Origin: Chersky-806 sp038252255
GTDB taxonomy: Bacteria; Actinomycetota; Acidimicrobiia; IMCC26256; JAENVU01
NCBI GenBank assembly: GCA_038252255.1
Contig: JBBSAM010000008.1
Span: 1-64,000 of the forward strand
Direction: 5' to 3'
DNA: 64,000 bases
This document shows positions 41,626-49,589 of this stretch, one piece after another. The notes beneath the pieces are model-generated. The model had not been told where the DNA came from. It made no database searches and saw nothing but the letters and a program-made list of their open reading frames with translations. The translations under genes and the position numbers were made by a program. How positions within the stretch are numbered: the stretch's first letter is position 1; each line of letters starts with the position of its first letter.

Positions 41626-41940
41626 GTGAACCCCTGGATCGCCGGACGGATCATCGAGACGATGCAGCAGGAAGCCCAGAGGAATGGCGCAGAGGCCCGG
41701 CTCGGCCGCCAAGCCACTGCCCGCCGGACTCGGGCACCGAGCGTGGAGGCAGCGCGCGAGCCACGACGCGCTCGCATCGGACTCGCGGTCGCGCGGCTCG
41801 GCCTGCGCATCGCCGGGCGGCACGACGCGGCCGTCGCCGCACGCACCGCACGTCCGACCTTCCCCACTGCGGACCGTAACCCGAGCTACCGGAGCGACTC
41901 GTGGACCACGTGCGGCGCAACCTCGACGTCTTCCCACTGA
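41626..41940 (+). CDS. Small basic protein of unknown function
   Basis: 104 residues from GTG 41626 with a good ribosome binding site (CCGGGAGG). Arg-rich and helical: NPWIAGRIIETMQQEAQRNG at the start, then RIGLAVARLGLRIAGRHDAA, which could be an amphipathic helix. No known motif. Its last 40 bp overlap the acetyltransferase at 41901. Located opposite a CGNR regulator and its operator, it may be a target of that regulator. The promoter and ribosome binding site argue for a real gene, but composition bias makes this uncertain. Confidence 0.5.
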   Translation: MNPWIAGRIIETMQQEAQRNGAEARLGRQATARRTRAPSVEAAREPRRARIGLAVARLGLRIAGRHDAAVAARTARPTFPTADRNPSYRSDSWTTCGATSTSSH

Positions 41941-42473
41941 CCCCCGATCGCTGGCCCGACCTCGAGCAGCTCTTCGGTGAGCGCGGGGCGTCGAGCGGTT
42001 GCTGGTGCATGTGGTGGCGCGTCGCCGCCAAGGACTGGGAGAAGGACGCCGGTCCGGGCAACCGCGCGGCATTCCGCTCGGTCGTACGCGCCGGTCCCGC
42101 GCCGGGGCTGCTGGCCTACTCAGACGGCCGACCCGTCGGCTGGATCGCGGTCGCACCCCGCGACGACTATCCCCGGCTCAACCGGTCGCCCAAGCTCAAG
42201 CCGGTCGACGACCTCCCGGTCTGGTCGGTCACCTGCTTCTACATCGACCGCGGGCACCGGGGTTCCGGCGTCGCCGGCACGCTGCTGGCCGCGGCCGTCG
42301 AGCACGCACGCGCACAGGGTGCCACCGCGGTCGAGGGCTACCCGATCGACCCGGGCGACGGCCAGGTAGCCAATGCGTCGGCCTTCACCGGCGTGCTCGA
42401 CCTGTTCCACGCCGCCGGCTTCGCGGAGATCGCTCGCCGGGGTGGGCGCCCCATCCTCCGCCGCGACCTCTAA
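41901..42473 (+). CDS. GNAT-family N-acetyltransferase
   Basis: 190 residues from GTG 41901. GNAT motifs: a WCMWWRV segment near residue 35, GWIAVAPRDDYPRL, WSVTCFYIDRGHRGSGVAGTLLAAAVEHARAQGA (acetyl-CoA loop) and a C-terminal LFHAAGFAEIARRGGRPILRR. The CxCMWW pattern is common in a family of uncharacterised actinobacterial acetyltransferases. The start overlaps the small ORF at 41626. A bidirectional hairpin follows. Confidence 0.87.
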   Translation: MDHVRRNLDVFPLTPDRWPDLEQLFGERGASSGCWCMWWRVAAKDWEKDAGPGNRAAFRSVVRAGPAPGLLAYSDGRPVGWIAVAPRDDYPRLNRSPKLKPVDDLPVWSVTCFYIDRGHRGSGVAGTLLAAAVEHARAQGATAVEGYPIDPGDGQVANASAFTGVLDLFHAAGFAEIARRGGRPILRRDL

Positions 42474-42491
42474 CCCCCTTCCCCCCTCCCC

Positions 42492-42541
42492 CGTTTTGGC
42501 GTCGTTTGTTCACCGCCGGGGTGAAGAAACGGCGCCAAAAG
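42492..42541. terminator. Bidirectional terminator-like hairpin, dispersed repeat family B copy 2
   Basis: TTTTGGCGTCGTTT (42494-42507) and AAACGGCGCCAAAA (42527-42540), 14-bp arms with one mismatch, plus inner CACC/GGTG. It lies in the 70-bp gap between the convergent acetyltransferase (ends 42473) and dehydrogenase (ends 42544). It has the same length and outer sequence as 12325-12374. Confidence 0.75.
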
Positions 42542-42543
42542 GG

Positions 42544-43677
42544 TTAACGCGGGAGCCCGAGGATGCGCTCGCCGATGATGCTGCGCTGGACCTCGGAGGT
42601 ACCGCCGGCGATCGACGCGGCCTTGGACCACAGCCACTGCCGGGACCACTTTCCCGCCAACGGTGAGCCGGCGCCGACAACCTCGAGCGCGGTGTCGGAC
42701 AGGTGTTGGGTCATGTCGCTCCACGCCAGCTTGACCAGGCTCGACTCCGGGCCGGGTTCGATGCCGCGGGCGAGACGCGACAGCGTCCGCCAGTTGTGCA
42801 GCCGCAGGACCCGCAGCTCGACGAACGACTGCGCGAGCGCGTCCGAGATCTCCACGGTGTCGAGCGTTCGATCCGCGGCGGCGAGCGCGTACAGCTCATC
42901 GAGGAAGACCTCGTGCACGACCTGCTCCTTGAACGGGAAGGCGGTGCCGCGTTCGTGGGCCAGCGTCGTGCTCGCCACCGCCCAGCCTTCGTGCAGACCT
43001 CCGACGAGATGATCCTCCGGCACGAAGACGCCGTCGAAGAAGACCTCGTTGAACTCCGCTTCGCCGGTGATCTGCACCAGCGGCCGAATCTCGATTCCCG
43101 GCGCCTCCATGTCGACGACCATGAACGAGATCCCGCGGTGCTTCGATGCTTCGAGGTCCGTGCGGACGAGTCCGATCCCCCACCGGGCGAACTGTGCGTA
43201 GCTCGTCCACACCTTCTGGCCCTCGAGTCGCCAGCCCCCCGGCACCGGCACCGCGCGCGTTCGCAACGCGGCCAGGTCCGATCCGGCTTCGGGCTCGCTG
43301 AAGAGCTGGCACCAGATCTCGCTCGCATCGAGGATGCGGGCGAGCCACCGTTGCTTCTGCTCCTCGGTTCCGTGGGTCAGCAGGGTCGGGCCGGCCAGGT
43401 TGATGCCGACCCGGTTGACCGGTTGCCCCGCCCGCGAGCGGGCGTACTCCATGTTGTAGATCGCGACCTGGACCGGCGACGCGCTCCGGCCGCCGTACTC
43501 CGCGGGCCAGTGGATCCCGATCCAGCGCGCCTCCGCCAGCTTGGCCTGCCATCTCCGGCCCCACGCGATCTCCTCGTCGAGCGACGAGAACGCGGGCGGG
43601 AGGTCGAGATTGGCGGCGAGCCAGGTCCGGATCTCGTCGGCGAACGCCCGCTCCTCGGCGGTGAAGCTCAGGTCCAT
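42544..43677 (-). CDS. Acyl-CoA dehydrogenase
   Basis: A 377-residue FadE-type enzyme. N-terminal FTAEERAFADEIRTWLAANL; WCQLFSEPEAGSDLAAL (about 137-153); LEGQKVWTSYAQFA; VQITGEAEFNEVFFDGVFVP; C-terminal IAGGTSEVQRSIIGERILGLPR. Glu in TLAHERGTAFPF is the candidate base. Its ATG shares one base with the stop of the upstream ligase (TGATG), so translation is coupled: activation by the ligase then alpha,beta-desaturation here. Both would be controlled by operator site 6. Confidence 0.92.
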   Translation of the reverse strand: MDLSFTAEERAFADEIRTWLAANLDLPPAFSSLDEEIAWGRRWQAKLAEARWIGIHWPAEYGGRSASPVQVAIYNMEYARSRAGQPVNRVGINLAGPTLLTHGTEEQKQRWLARILDASEIWCQLFSEPEAGSDLAALRTRAVPVPGGWRLEGQKVWTSYAQFARWGIGLVRTDLEASKHRGISFMVVDMEAPGIEIRPLVQITGEAEFNEVFFDGVFVPEDHLVGGLHEGWAVASTTLAHERGTAFPFKEQVVHEVFLDELYALAAADRTLDTVEISDALAQSFVELRVLRLHNWRTLSRLARGIEPGPESSLVKLAWSDMTQHLSDTALEVVGAGSPLAGKWSRQWLWSKAASIAGGTSEVQRSIIGERILGLPR

Positions 43678-45398
43678 CAGAGGTCCCAGAACCGTTCCCG
43701 GCCCGCACGCGTGAACGCGGCTTCGAGGGCCTCCTCGTCGGCCGGGGTGAGCACGCGATACGCGTCCTCGCCCCGTCCCCTCGTGTAGACCGCGTCACCA
43801 TCGACGCGGTCGCCGCGCCACTTCTGGTGCACGAGCGTGCGCTTCACGATCTTGTTCGTGCCGGTGGTCGGTGGCTCGCGGAGGAGCCGCACGTAGCGCG
43901 GGCGCCACTTGGGCCCGATGTCGCCCAACCCGTCCAGCCAGCGCGCGAATGCTTCGGGGTCGAAGTGCGCGCCGCCGCGCAGCACCAGGCTCGCCATCAC
44001 CTGGTCGCCCGCGTCCTCGTCCGGCACGCCGTAGACGGCGGCGAGGACGACCTCGGGGTGATGCGCGAGCGCGTCCTCGATCGGCCCGGCGGGAAAGTTC
44101 TCACCGTCCACGCGGATCCAGTCCGCGGTACGACCGGCGAAGAACAGGTAGCCGTCGGCATCGACGTACCCGAGGTCCCCGGACCAGTACCAGCCGAAGC
44201 GTGTCGTGCGCTCCGTGGCCTCGGGGTTGTTGTAGTAACCCTCGAACGGGCCGACGCCCGCGGTGTTCACGATCTCACCGACGCACTCGTCCGCGTTGGT
44301 GAGCCGGCCCTGCGCGTCGAACCGAGCTCGGGGCTTCTCGTGACCCTCGTCGCCGACGATCTTCACGCCCGCCCGGATCTGGCCGAGCGCGCCGGCCCGC
44401 TCGCCCGCATCTCGGTTGACCGCGACCCCGCCCTCGGTCGCGCCGTACGCGTCGATCACGTCGACCCCGAACCGCCGGGCGAACGACTCCACGACCTGCG
44501 GCGATCCCTCGTTCCCGAACGCGACGCGCAACGGGTTGTCGGCGTCGTCGGGTCGCTCCGGCTGCGCGAGCAGGTAGCCCAGCGGCTTTCCCGTGTAGTT
44601 GAAGTACGTGGCGCCGTAGTGACGCACGTCGCCGAGCCACCGGGACGCCGAGAACTTGCGGGCGAGCCCGACGCTCGCGCCGTACACGACGGATGGCGCC
44701 CAGCCGACCTGCACCGCGTTGGAGTGGAACAGCGGCATGCAGACGTAGCCCACGTCGTCGGAGTCAAGATCCATGATGATGCCCATGCGGTTCCCGGTGA
44801 CCATGAGCCGGCGTTGCGAGCAGATCACGGCCTTCGGCGCATCCGACGTCCCGCTCGTGAAGATGAGCGCCCAGATCGTCTCGACCGGCGGCTCGAGACC
44901 GGGATCCCCCGCGTCGTACCCCGCGAGCGCGCTCTCCAAGGTGTCCCCGACCTCGAGCAGCGGCGGGAGCCGGTCGGCGATCGGCGCCAGCAGCTCCCGG
45001 TGCTTGGGCTCGGTGATGACCAACCCGCAGTGCGTGTGCTCGATGTCGCGCAGGAGATGCTCGCCGCGACGGGTGTGGTTCAGGCCGACCACCGCCGCGC
45101 CGGCGAGTGCCGCGCCACCGAACGCGAACAGGTACTCGGGGATGTTGTCGAGCAGCACCGCGACGTGCGGCGGCCGGCCGGCCGGCAACCGGTCGAGGAA
45201 GAGGTTCGCCCAGCGGCACGACTCCGCGACGTACTCGCCGTGGGTCCAGATCCGGTCCTCGAAACGCACCGCCGGACGGTCGGCGATCTCGGAGTCGGCG
45301 GCGTTGCGCCGCAGGAGCGCGGCCGCGTTCGGGGCCGGCAAGGGCGCCTCGCCCGGGGCCGGCGCCGGGCGCCGGGGCCGCGACCTCGAACCTGACAT
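43677..45398 (-). CDS. Acyl-CoA synthetase (AMP-dependent ligase)
   Basis: 573 residues from ATG 45398 (an in-frame GTG at 45437 lies upstream of the operator; TTG 45341 is an alternative after the Pro/Ala-rich N-terminus). Motifs: LIFTSGTSDAPKAVI (phosphate loop), DAYGATEGGV, YWSGDLGYVDADGYLFFAGRTADWIRVDGENF and the C-terminal TGTNKIVKRTL with the catalytic Lys. This form resembles FadD17/FadD19-like long-chain or sterol-side-chain ligases. Operator site 6 overlaps the start codon, so either the transcript is leaderless or the true start is further in. Coupled to the dehydrogenase at 42544. Confidence 0.9.
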   Translation of the reverse strand: MSGSRSRPRRPAPAPGEAPLPAPNAAALLRRNAADSEIADRPAVRFEDRIWTHGEYVAESCRWANLFLDRLPAGRPPHVAVLLDNIPEYLFAFGGAALAGAAVVGLNHTRRGEHLLRDIEHTHCGLVITEPKHRELLAPIADRLPPLLEVGDTLESALAGYDAGDPGLEPPVETIWALIFTSGTSDAPKAVICSQRRLMVTGNRMGIIMDLDSDDVGYVCMPLFHSNAVQVGWAPSVVYGASVGLARKFSASRWLGDVRHYGATYFNYTGKPLGYLLAQPERPDDADNPLRVAFGNEGSPQVVESFARRFGVDVIDAYGATEGGVAVNRDAGERAGALGQIRAGVKIVGDEGHEKPRARFDAQGRLTNADECVGEIVNTAGVGPFEGYYNNPEATERTTRFGWYWSGDLGYVDADGYLFFAGRTADWIRVDGENFPAGPIEDALAHHPEVVLAAVYGVPDEDAGDQVMASLVLRGGAHFDPEAFARWLDGLGDIGPKWRPRYVRLLREPPTTGTNKIVKRTLVHQKWRGDRVDGDAVYTRGRGEDAYRVLTPADEEALEAAFTRAGRERFWDL

Positions 45399-45406
45399 CG
45401 GCGTCA
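45393..45406. promoter_or_regulatory. TGAC-N6-GTCA operator-like site (site 6), overlapping a start codon
   Basis: On the minus strand TGACGCCGATGTCA followed by GGTT; the ATG inside it is the annotated ligase start. It lies in the gap between the ligase and the upstream CaiB gene (ends 45468). Confidence 0.7.
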
Positions 45407-45467
45407 CTCTACGCGGCCTCGTCCCCGGCCGGCTCACCCCGTTCTGCGGCGCCGGCGCGGGCTCCGG

Positions 45468-46697
45468 TCAGGTGATCGCGCCGGCTTCGCGGAGCTCGGC
45501 GATCCTGGCGTCGTCGTAGCCGAGGACGTCGCGCAGCACGGCATCGGTGTGCTCACCGACCTCCGGGGCCTTCCCGGGGACGGTCGGCTCCTCCCCCGCG
45601 ACCTTGACCGGGAACGGGAGCTGGTCCGCCCCGAGCGCGGCGGCCGGGAACCAGTCCATCCGGTCGCGGAACTGCGGGTCGTCGTGCAGAGTGTGCGGCG
45701 TGTTGACGGGCGCGATCGGGACGTCGACGTCGATCCCGAACTGCACCCACTCGGCCGTGCTGCGGGTGGCGAAGATGGCGGTGAGCTCGGCCTGCATCTC
45801 GGTGTTGCCGCGGGCGTGGTCGCCGTACTGCGAGCCGGGCCAACGCTCGAACAGCTCCGGCCGCTCGACCGCATCGGTGAACTTCTTCCAGAAGTGCTGC
45901 TCGCTCGCCATGAAGAGCACGTAACCGTCCGTGGACGCGTACACCTGGTAACGGACCCCACCGCGCATGCCCGCGATCGCGGGCTCGCGGCGGGCGTAGC
46001 CATCGGACTTGTTGCCGGTGACCTCGGTCTCGGGCCGCTCGTAGGCGCGGTAGGTCTCACTGCGGTACCAGTCGAAGGCCGCGGCCGCGTCGGACTGCGC
46101 CAGCTCGAGCTCCGAGCCCTCGCCGGTCGAGCGCGCGTGGATGACCGCCGCCAGAATGCCCAGTGCGCCGAAGAGCGGGCCCGCGTTGATGCCGATCGAC
46201 ACGTGGTCCGGGATCCCGGGATGCCCGTTCGCGTCGGTCTCCGGCGCGAAGATCCCCGCCCACGCGTCGTATGCGATGCCATGACTCGCGAGATCCCGGT
46301 ACGGCCCGGTCGCGCCATAGCCCGAGATCGTGCACTGCACGATGCGCGGGTTGGCCTTCTTCATGCGCTCGAACGTGAGCCCGCGCCGGGCGAGCCCACC
46401 CGGCCTCATCGCCTCCACCACCACGTCCGAGCCGCGGACCAGGTCGAGGAACAGCTCGACGCCCTGCTCCGTGCGCAGGTCGATAACGACACTGCGCTTG
46501 CCCCGGTTCACGTGGAGGTGCATCAGCGAGACGCCCTCGACGATCGGCCAGGTCATCTGGCGCACGTAGTCACCCTGCGGGGTCTCGACCTTGATCACCT
46601 CGGCCCCGAGATCCGCGAGCGCGGTCGTGATCGCGGCCGGCCCCAACATCGAGACCTCGACGATCCGCACGCCAACGAGCAGTCCACCAGCCGTCAT
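45468..46697 (-). CDS. CaiB/BaiF-family (type III) CoA-transferase
   Basis: 409 residues from ATG 46697 with AAAGGG upstream. Family features: GVRIVEVSMLGPAAITTALADLGAEVIKVETPQGD at the N-terminus, NRGKRSVVIDLRTEQG, MRPGGLARRGL, GPYRDLASHGIAYDAWAG and GALGILAAVIHARSTGEGSELELAQ. The family moves CoA between carboxylic acids through an Asp-acyl-CoA intermediate, so it could activate or recycle the pathway acid. The MFS gene is 38 bp upstream on the same strand, and the regulated ligase is 69 bp downstream. Confidence 0.9.
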   Translation of the reverse strand: MTAGGLLVGVRIVEVSMLGPAAITTALADLGAEVIKVETPQGDYVRQMTWPIVEGVSLMHLHVNRGKRSVVIDLRTEQGVELFLDLVRGSDVVVEAMRPGGLARRGLTFERMKKANPRIVQCTISGYGATGPYRDLASHGIAYDAWAGIFAPETDANGHPGIPDHVSIGINAGPLFGALGILAAVIHARSTGEGSELELAQSDAAAAFDWYRSETYRAYERPETEVTGNKSDGYARREPAIAGMRGGVRYQVYASTDGYVLFMASEQHFWKKFTDAVERPELFERWPGSQYGDHARGNTEMQAELTAIFATRSTAEWVQFGIDVDVPIAPVNTPHTLHDDPQFRDRMDWFPAAALGADQLPFPVKVAGEEPTVPGKAPEVGEHTDAVLRDVLGYDDARIAELREAGAIT

Positions 46698-46735
46698 CGT
46701 CACCCTTTGTCGACAGAAGATCGCGGCCCCGGAGA

Positions 46736-48232
46736 CTAGCGAGCCGGCGGTACCGGCTCGGCCTGGCGGAGGCGCAACGGCAGCCGTTGGGCGAGGACCA
46801 GGCCCGCGACGGCGACGGTGCCGGTGATGCCCGCGGCCACGAGCAGGCTGGTGGACTCGAGCCATCGGGCCACCTCACCCAGTGCCACGACTGCGCCCGC
46901 GACGCCGGTGCCGAGTGCGAACCCGAGCTGATCCGAGAGATTCAACGACGCGCTCGCCGCGCCCTCGTTCCCCGGGTCCGCCGCGTCGAGCATCACGAGC
47001 GCGAGCGGCGAATAGGCAAGTCCCATGCCGGCCGCGCCGATGCTCCACGCCACCACCACGGTCCATACCGGGACGGACGGGGAGAGCATGGACGCGACCC
47101 CGATGATCCCGACCGCGATGAAGCCGAACCCGAGTCGCACGAAGAAGCGCGGGCCGAGTCGATGGACGAAGTGCTGCTGCACCCAGGCCGCGGCCGTCCA
47201 CGACAGCGTCGAGAGTGTGAGGACGATGCCGGTGTAGGTCACCGATTCGTGGCGCACCTGCTGGATGGCGAGCGGAACGAACGCGTCCGTGCCGAAGAAC
47301 GCGAATGTCAGGACACCGCGGCTCAGCACGGCGGCGGGGAGACCCGCGCGGGCTCGGAGCGTCCCGGTCGGCACCAGCCTCACGAACGCCGGACCTCCGA
47401 TCAGCACGCCGAGACCGACGAGCACCGGAATGAGGAACGGGAGCTCGCTGGCGGTCAACCCGCCGATCAGGAGCCCCGCGCCGACCGCGACGAGCACCGC
47501 GTCGCTCGTCTTCGCACCCGCGGGAACGGCCGACGGCAGGTCCGCAGTAGCCGCCGGAGGACGCCCGGCATCCGCGGTCGACCGGTCGTCCTGCGGGGAT
47601 CGTAGAAAGTCGTCCTCCGGAGATCCTGAGGACACGGGCCCGATGTGGAGGAGCGCGGGAAGCGTGATCGCCGCCGCGAGGCCGACGAGCGGCACGAGGC
47701 CGAGGAAGACCCAACGCCAGCCGAGTCCGTGCGCAATGAACCCGGCGAGCGCGGGACCGGCGAGCGCAGGGACGACCCACGCAGTGGACAGGACGGCGAA
47801 CATCCGAGCCCGAAGCGCCGTCGGGTAGCACCGTCCGATCGCGACGTACGCGACGGACGGGATGACGCCCGCCCCCAGGCCCTGGACCACGCGTGCGAGC
47901 ACGAGGAGCGGCATCGTCGGCGCCAACCCACCGGCGACGAGGCCTACCGCGAAGAGCACGCAGCCCGCGGCGAACGGGACGGCCGGACCTCGGCGGTCGG
48001 CCTCGCGCCCCGCCACCACCGTGCCCACCAGGCTGGCGAGGAGGTAGGCGCTGAAGACCCAGCCGTAGAGGGCGAGGTCGCCGAGATCGCGTTCGACCAC
48101 CGGCAGGACCGTCGCCACCGCGAGCGCCTCGAAACCGACGAGGGTGATGGTCAGGACCAACCCGGCCGTCAGTGCCCGCCGCGTCGGTGCGAACACGCCC
48201 CCGGGGTCAGGGCTCTCTGCCGCGGCCGTCAC
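46736..48232 (-). CDS. MFS transporter (DHA2-like, drug/metabolite efflux type)
   Basis: 498 residues from GTG 48232 with about 12-14 hydrophobic segments. The motif-A-like loop GREADRRGPAVPFAAGC and VVQGLGAGVIPSVAYVAIGRCYP (motif C region) are typical of drug:H+ antiporter families. The central loop (about 200-235) is unusually long and polar and contains two similar short repeats, SPEDD and SPQDD, matched at DNA level by imperfect direct repeats near 47581-47625. The substrate is unknown; export of an acid or hydrophobic compound is possible. Divergent from 48242 with only 9 bp between starts. Confidence 0.87.
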   Translation of the reverse strand: MTAAAESPDPGGVFAPTRRALTAGLVLTITLVGFEALAVATVLPVVERDLGDLALYGWVFSAYLLASLVGTVVAGREADRRGPAVPFAAGCVLFAVGLVAGGLAPTMPLLVLARVVQGLGAGVIPSVAYVAIGRCYPTALRARMFAVLSTAWVVPALAGPALAGFIAHGLGWRWVFLGLVPLVGLAAAITLPALLHIGPVSSGSPEDDFLRSPQDDRSTADAGRPPAATADLPSAVPAGAKTSDAVLVAVGAGLLIGGLTASELPFLIPVLVGLGVLIGGPAFVRLVPTGTLRARAGLPAAVLSRGVLTFAFFGTDAFVPLAIQQVRHESVTYTGIVLTLSTLSWTAAAWVQQHFVHRLGPRFFVRLGFGFIAVGIIGVASMLSPSVPVWTVVVAWSIGAAGMGLAYSPLALVMLDAADPGNEGAASASLNLSDQLGFALGTGVAGAVVALGEVARWLESTSLLVAAGITGTVAVAGLVLAQRLPLRLRQAEPVPPAR

Positions 48233-48241
48233 GCTTCGATC

Positions 48242-48904
48242 ATGCCAGGATGGCCACGCGTGGAAGACCGAACCGAGGCGGGCCTCTATCTGGAGATGAC
48301 GGAAGGCCCCATCGCGGGATACGTCGAGCGGCGGATGCCGGAAGTGCTCGCGCTGCACGGGGTCCATCGCGCGACGTGGTGGGAGAACGCCGTGCGCGAC
48401 CGCACCGACCTCCCGAGGAAGCTGCCGGAGTTCTCGTTCCTCGGCGTGTACGAAGTCGCGGCGACGTTCACGGCGCCGATCCCGCCGGCGGGCGTGACCG
48501 GTCACCACTTCCGCCGCACGCCGCGGCCGGGCCAGGGCCGGCTCACCGGGAAGCCGACGATCGGTCTGTCGCTGGTGCTCATCTCGCCGCGATCGGAGGA
48601 CGGCGCGCCTGCCCTGCGCGACTGGGCCGACTTCGTGCACATCCGCCACATCGCCGAGGTGAGCGTTCCCGGCTACTCGATGATCACGCCCTACGAGCGT
48701 GCCGGCGGTGGAGGCCCGCGCTACCTGCACCTCTACGAGATGGACACCGACGACCCCGAGCTCTCGTTCCAGGCGATGACCCCCCTCGTCATGAAGGTGC
48801 TCGGGGAGCCGGGCGCTCCGGCGTTCGACCACTGGGCCCGCCACCCGGAGCTGCGGATCATGTACGTGAACAGCTTCCGCCGCCTGGGTGAGCAGGCACC
48901 ATGA
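48242..48904 (+). CDS. Conserved hypothetical, possible dimeric alpha-beta-barrel (EthD-like) protein
   Basis: 220 residues from ATG 48242 (GTG 48260 possible). Two similar halves of a ferredoxin-like fold can be guessed: GVHRATWWENAVRD...FLGVYEVAATF and DFVHIRHIAEVSVPGYSMITPYE...RYLHLYEMDTDD, each with a WW or HIRH-type segment followed by beta strands. This is the organisation of EthD-like dimeric barrels that bind or isomerise ketones. Function not established. Its stop overlaps the downstream gene region (ATGA), 8 bp before the nitroreductase start. Confidence 0.6.
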   Translation: MPGWPRVEDRTEAGLYLEMTEGPIAGYVERRMPEVLALHGVHRATWWENAVRDRTDLPRKLPEFSFLGVYEVAATFTAPIPPAGVTGHHFRRTPRPGQGRLTGKPTIGLSLVLISPRSEDGAPALRDWADFVHIRHIAEVSVPGYSMITPYERAGGGGPRYLHLYEMDTDDPELSFQAMTPLVMKVLGEPGAPAFDHWARHPELRIMYVNSFRRLGEQAP

Positions 48905-48911
48905 GCGTGGG

Positions 48912-49520
48912 ATGACCGAGGACCTCTTCGCGGTCGTGCACGCGCAACGGGCGTGCCGGGCGTTCAGCGACGCGCCCGTCTCGGACGAGCTGATCGCGCG
49001 GGTGCTCGACGCCGCGACCTTCGCCCCCAGCGCCGAGAACCGCCAGCCCTGGGAGTTCGTCGTCGTGCGCGACGCCGGCTTGCGCGACCGGATCGGTGGC
49101 CTGATGAAGCGGGCATGGGAAGACCACGGCCGCGAGCACTCGGTCACGCGACTCGCGCCCGAGGTGTTCGCCGACGTGGATCAGGGCGCGACGGGCACGA
49201 TCAGCGCGGCGCCGGTCCTCGTGGTCGTCGCGGCAGACACCACACGCGGCCTGCCGGCCACGGTTCCGTCTTCCATCTACCCCGCGATCCAGAACCTGCT
49301 GCTCGCCGCCGGCGCCCTCCGTCTCGGATCGGCTCTCACGACGATCGCGACTGTTTTCGCGGCCGAGCTGCGCGACATCGTGGGGCTCCCCGAGACCGTC
49401 GTCCCGGTCGCGGTGGTCCCGCTCGGGGTGCCGGCCCGGCCGCTCGGCCCGCCGAAGCGCGAACCGTTCGCCGCCCACACCCACCGCGACCGCTACGGCA
49501 ACCCCTGGACCACCCACTAG
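48912..49520 (+). CDS. Nitroreductase-family FMN protein
   Basis: 202 residues from ATG 48912. FMN-binding patterns: HAQRACRAFSDAPVSDELIARVLDAATFAPSAENRQPWEFVVVRD at the N-terminus and IQNLLLAAGALRLGSALTT near residue 130. The C-terminal part has VVPVAVVPLGVPARP. Such NAD(P)H-dependent reductases act on nitro compounds, quinones or enones. It follows the EthD-like gene directly, so both may act on the same carbonyl-type compound. A bidirectional hairpin follows the stop. Confidence 0.88.
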   Translation: MTEDLFAVVHAQRACRAFSDAPVSDELIARVLDAATFAPSAENRQPWEFVVVRDAGLRDRIGGLMKRAWEDHGREHSVTRLAPEVFADVDQGATGTISAAPVLVVVAADTTRGLPATVPSSIYPAIQNLLLAAGALRLGSALTTIATVFAAELRDIVGLPETVVPVAVVPLGVPARPLGPPKREPFAAHTHRDRYGNPWTTH

Positions 49521-49526
49521 CTCCCT

Positions 49527-49580
49527 CCGTCTGTGCCGGAACGGTCCCCAGAGGACCCTCATGGCACAAACGGCGGAGAG
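49527..49580. terminator. Bidirectional terminator-like hairpin, dispersed repeat family A copy 2
   Basis: GTCTGTGCC (49529-49537) pairs with GGCACAAAC (49563-49571, one mismatch), with inner GGTCC (49543-49547) and GGACC (49553-49557). It fills the gap between the convergent nitroreductase and 2-hydroxyacid dehydrogenase genes. By hand 43 of 54 positions match the copy at 5696-5749, without gaps. Confidence 0.65.
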
Positions 49581-49589
49581 GGGTGCGGG

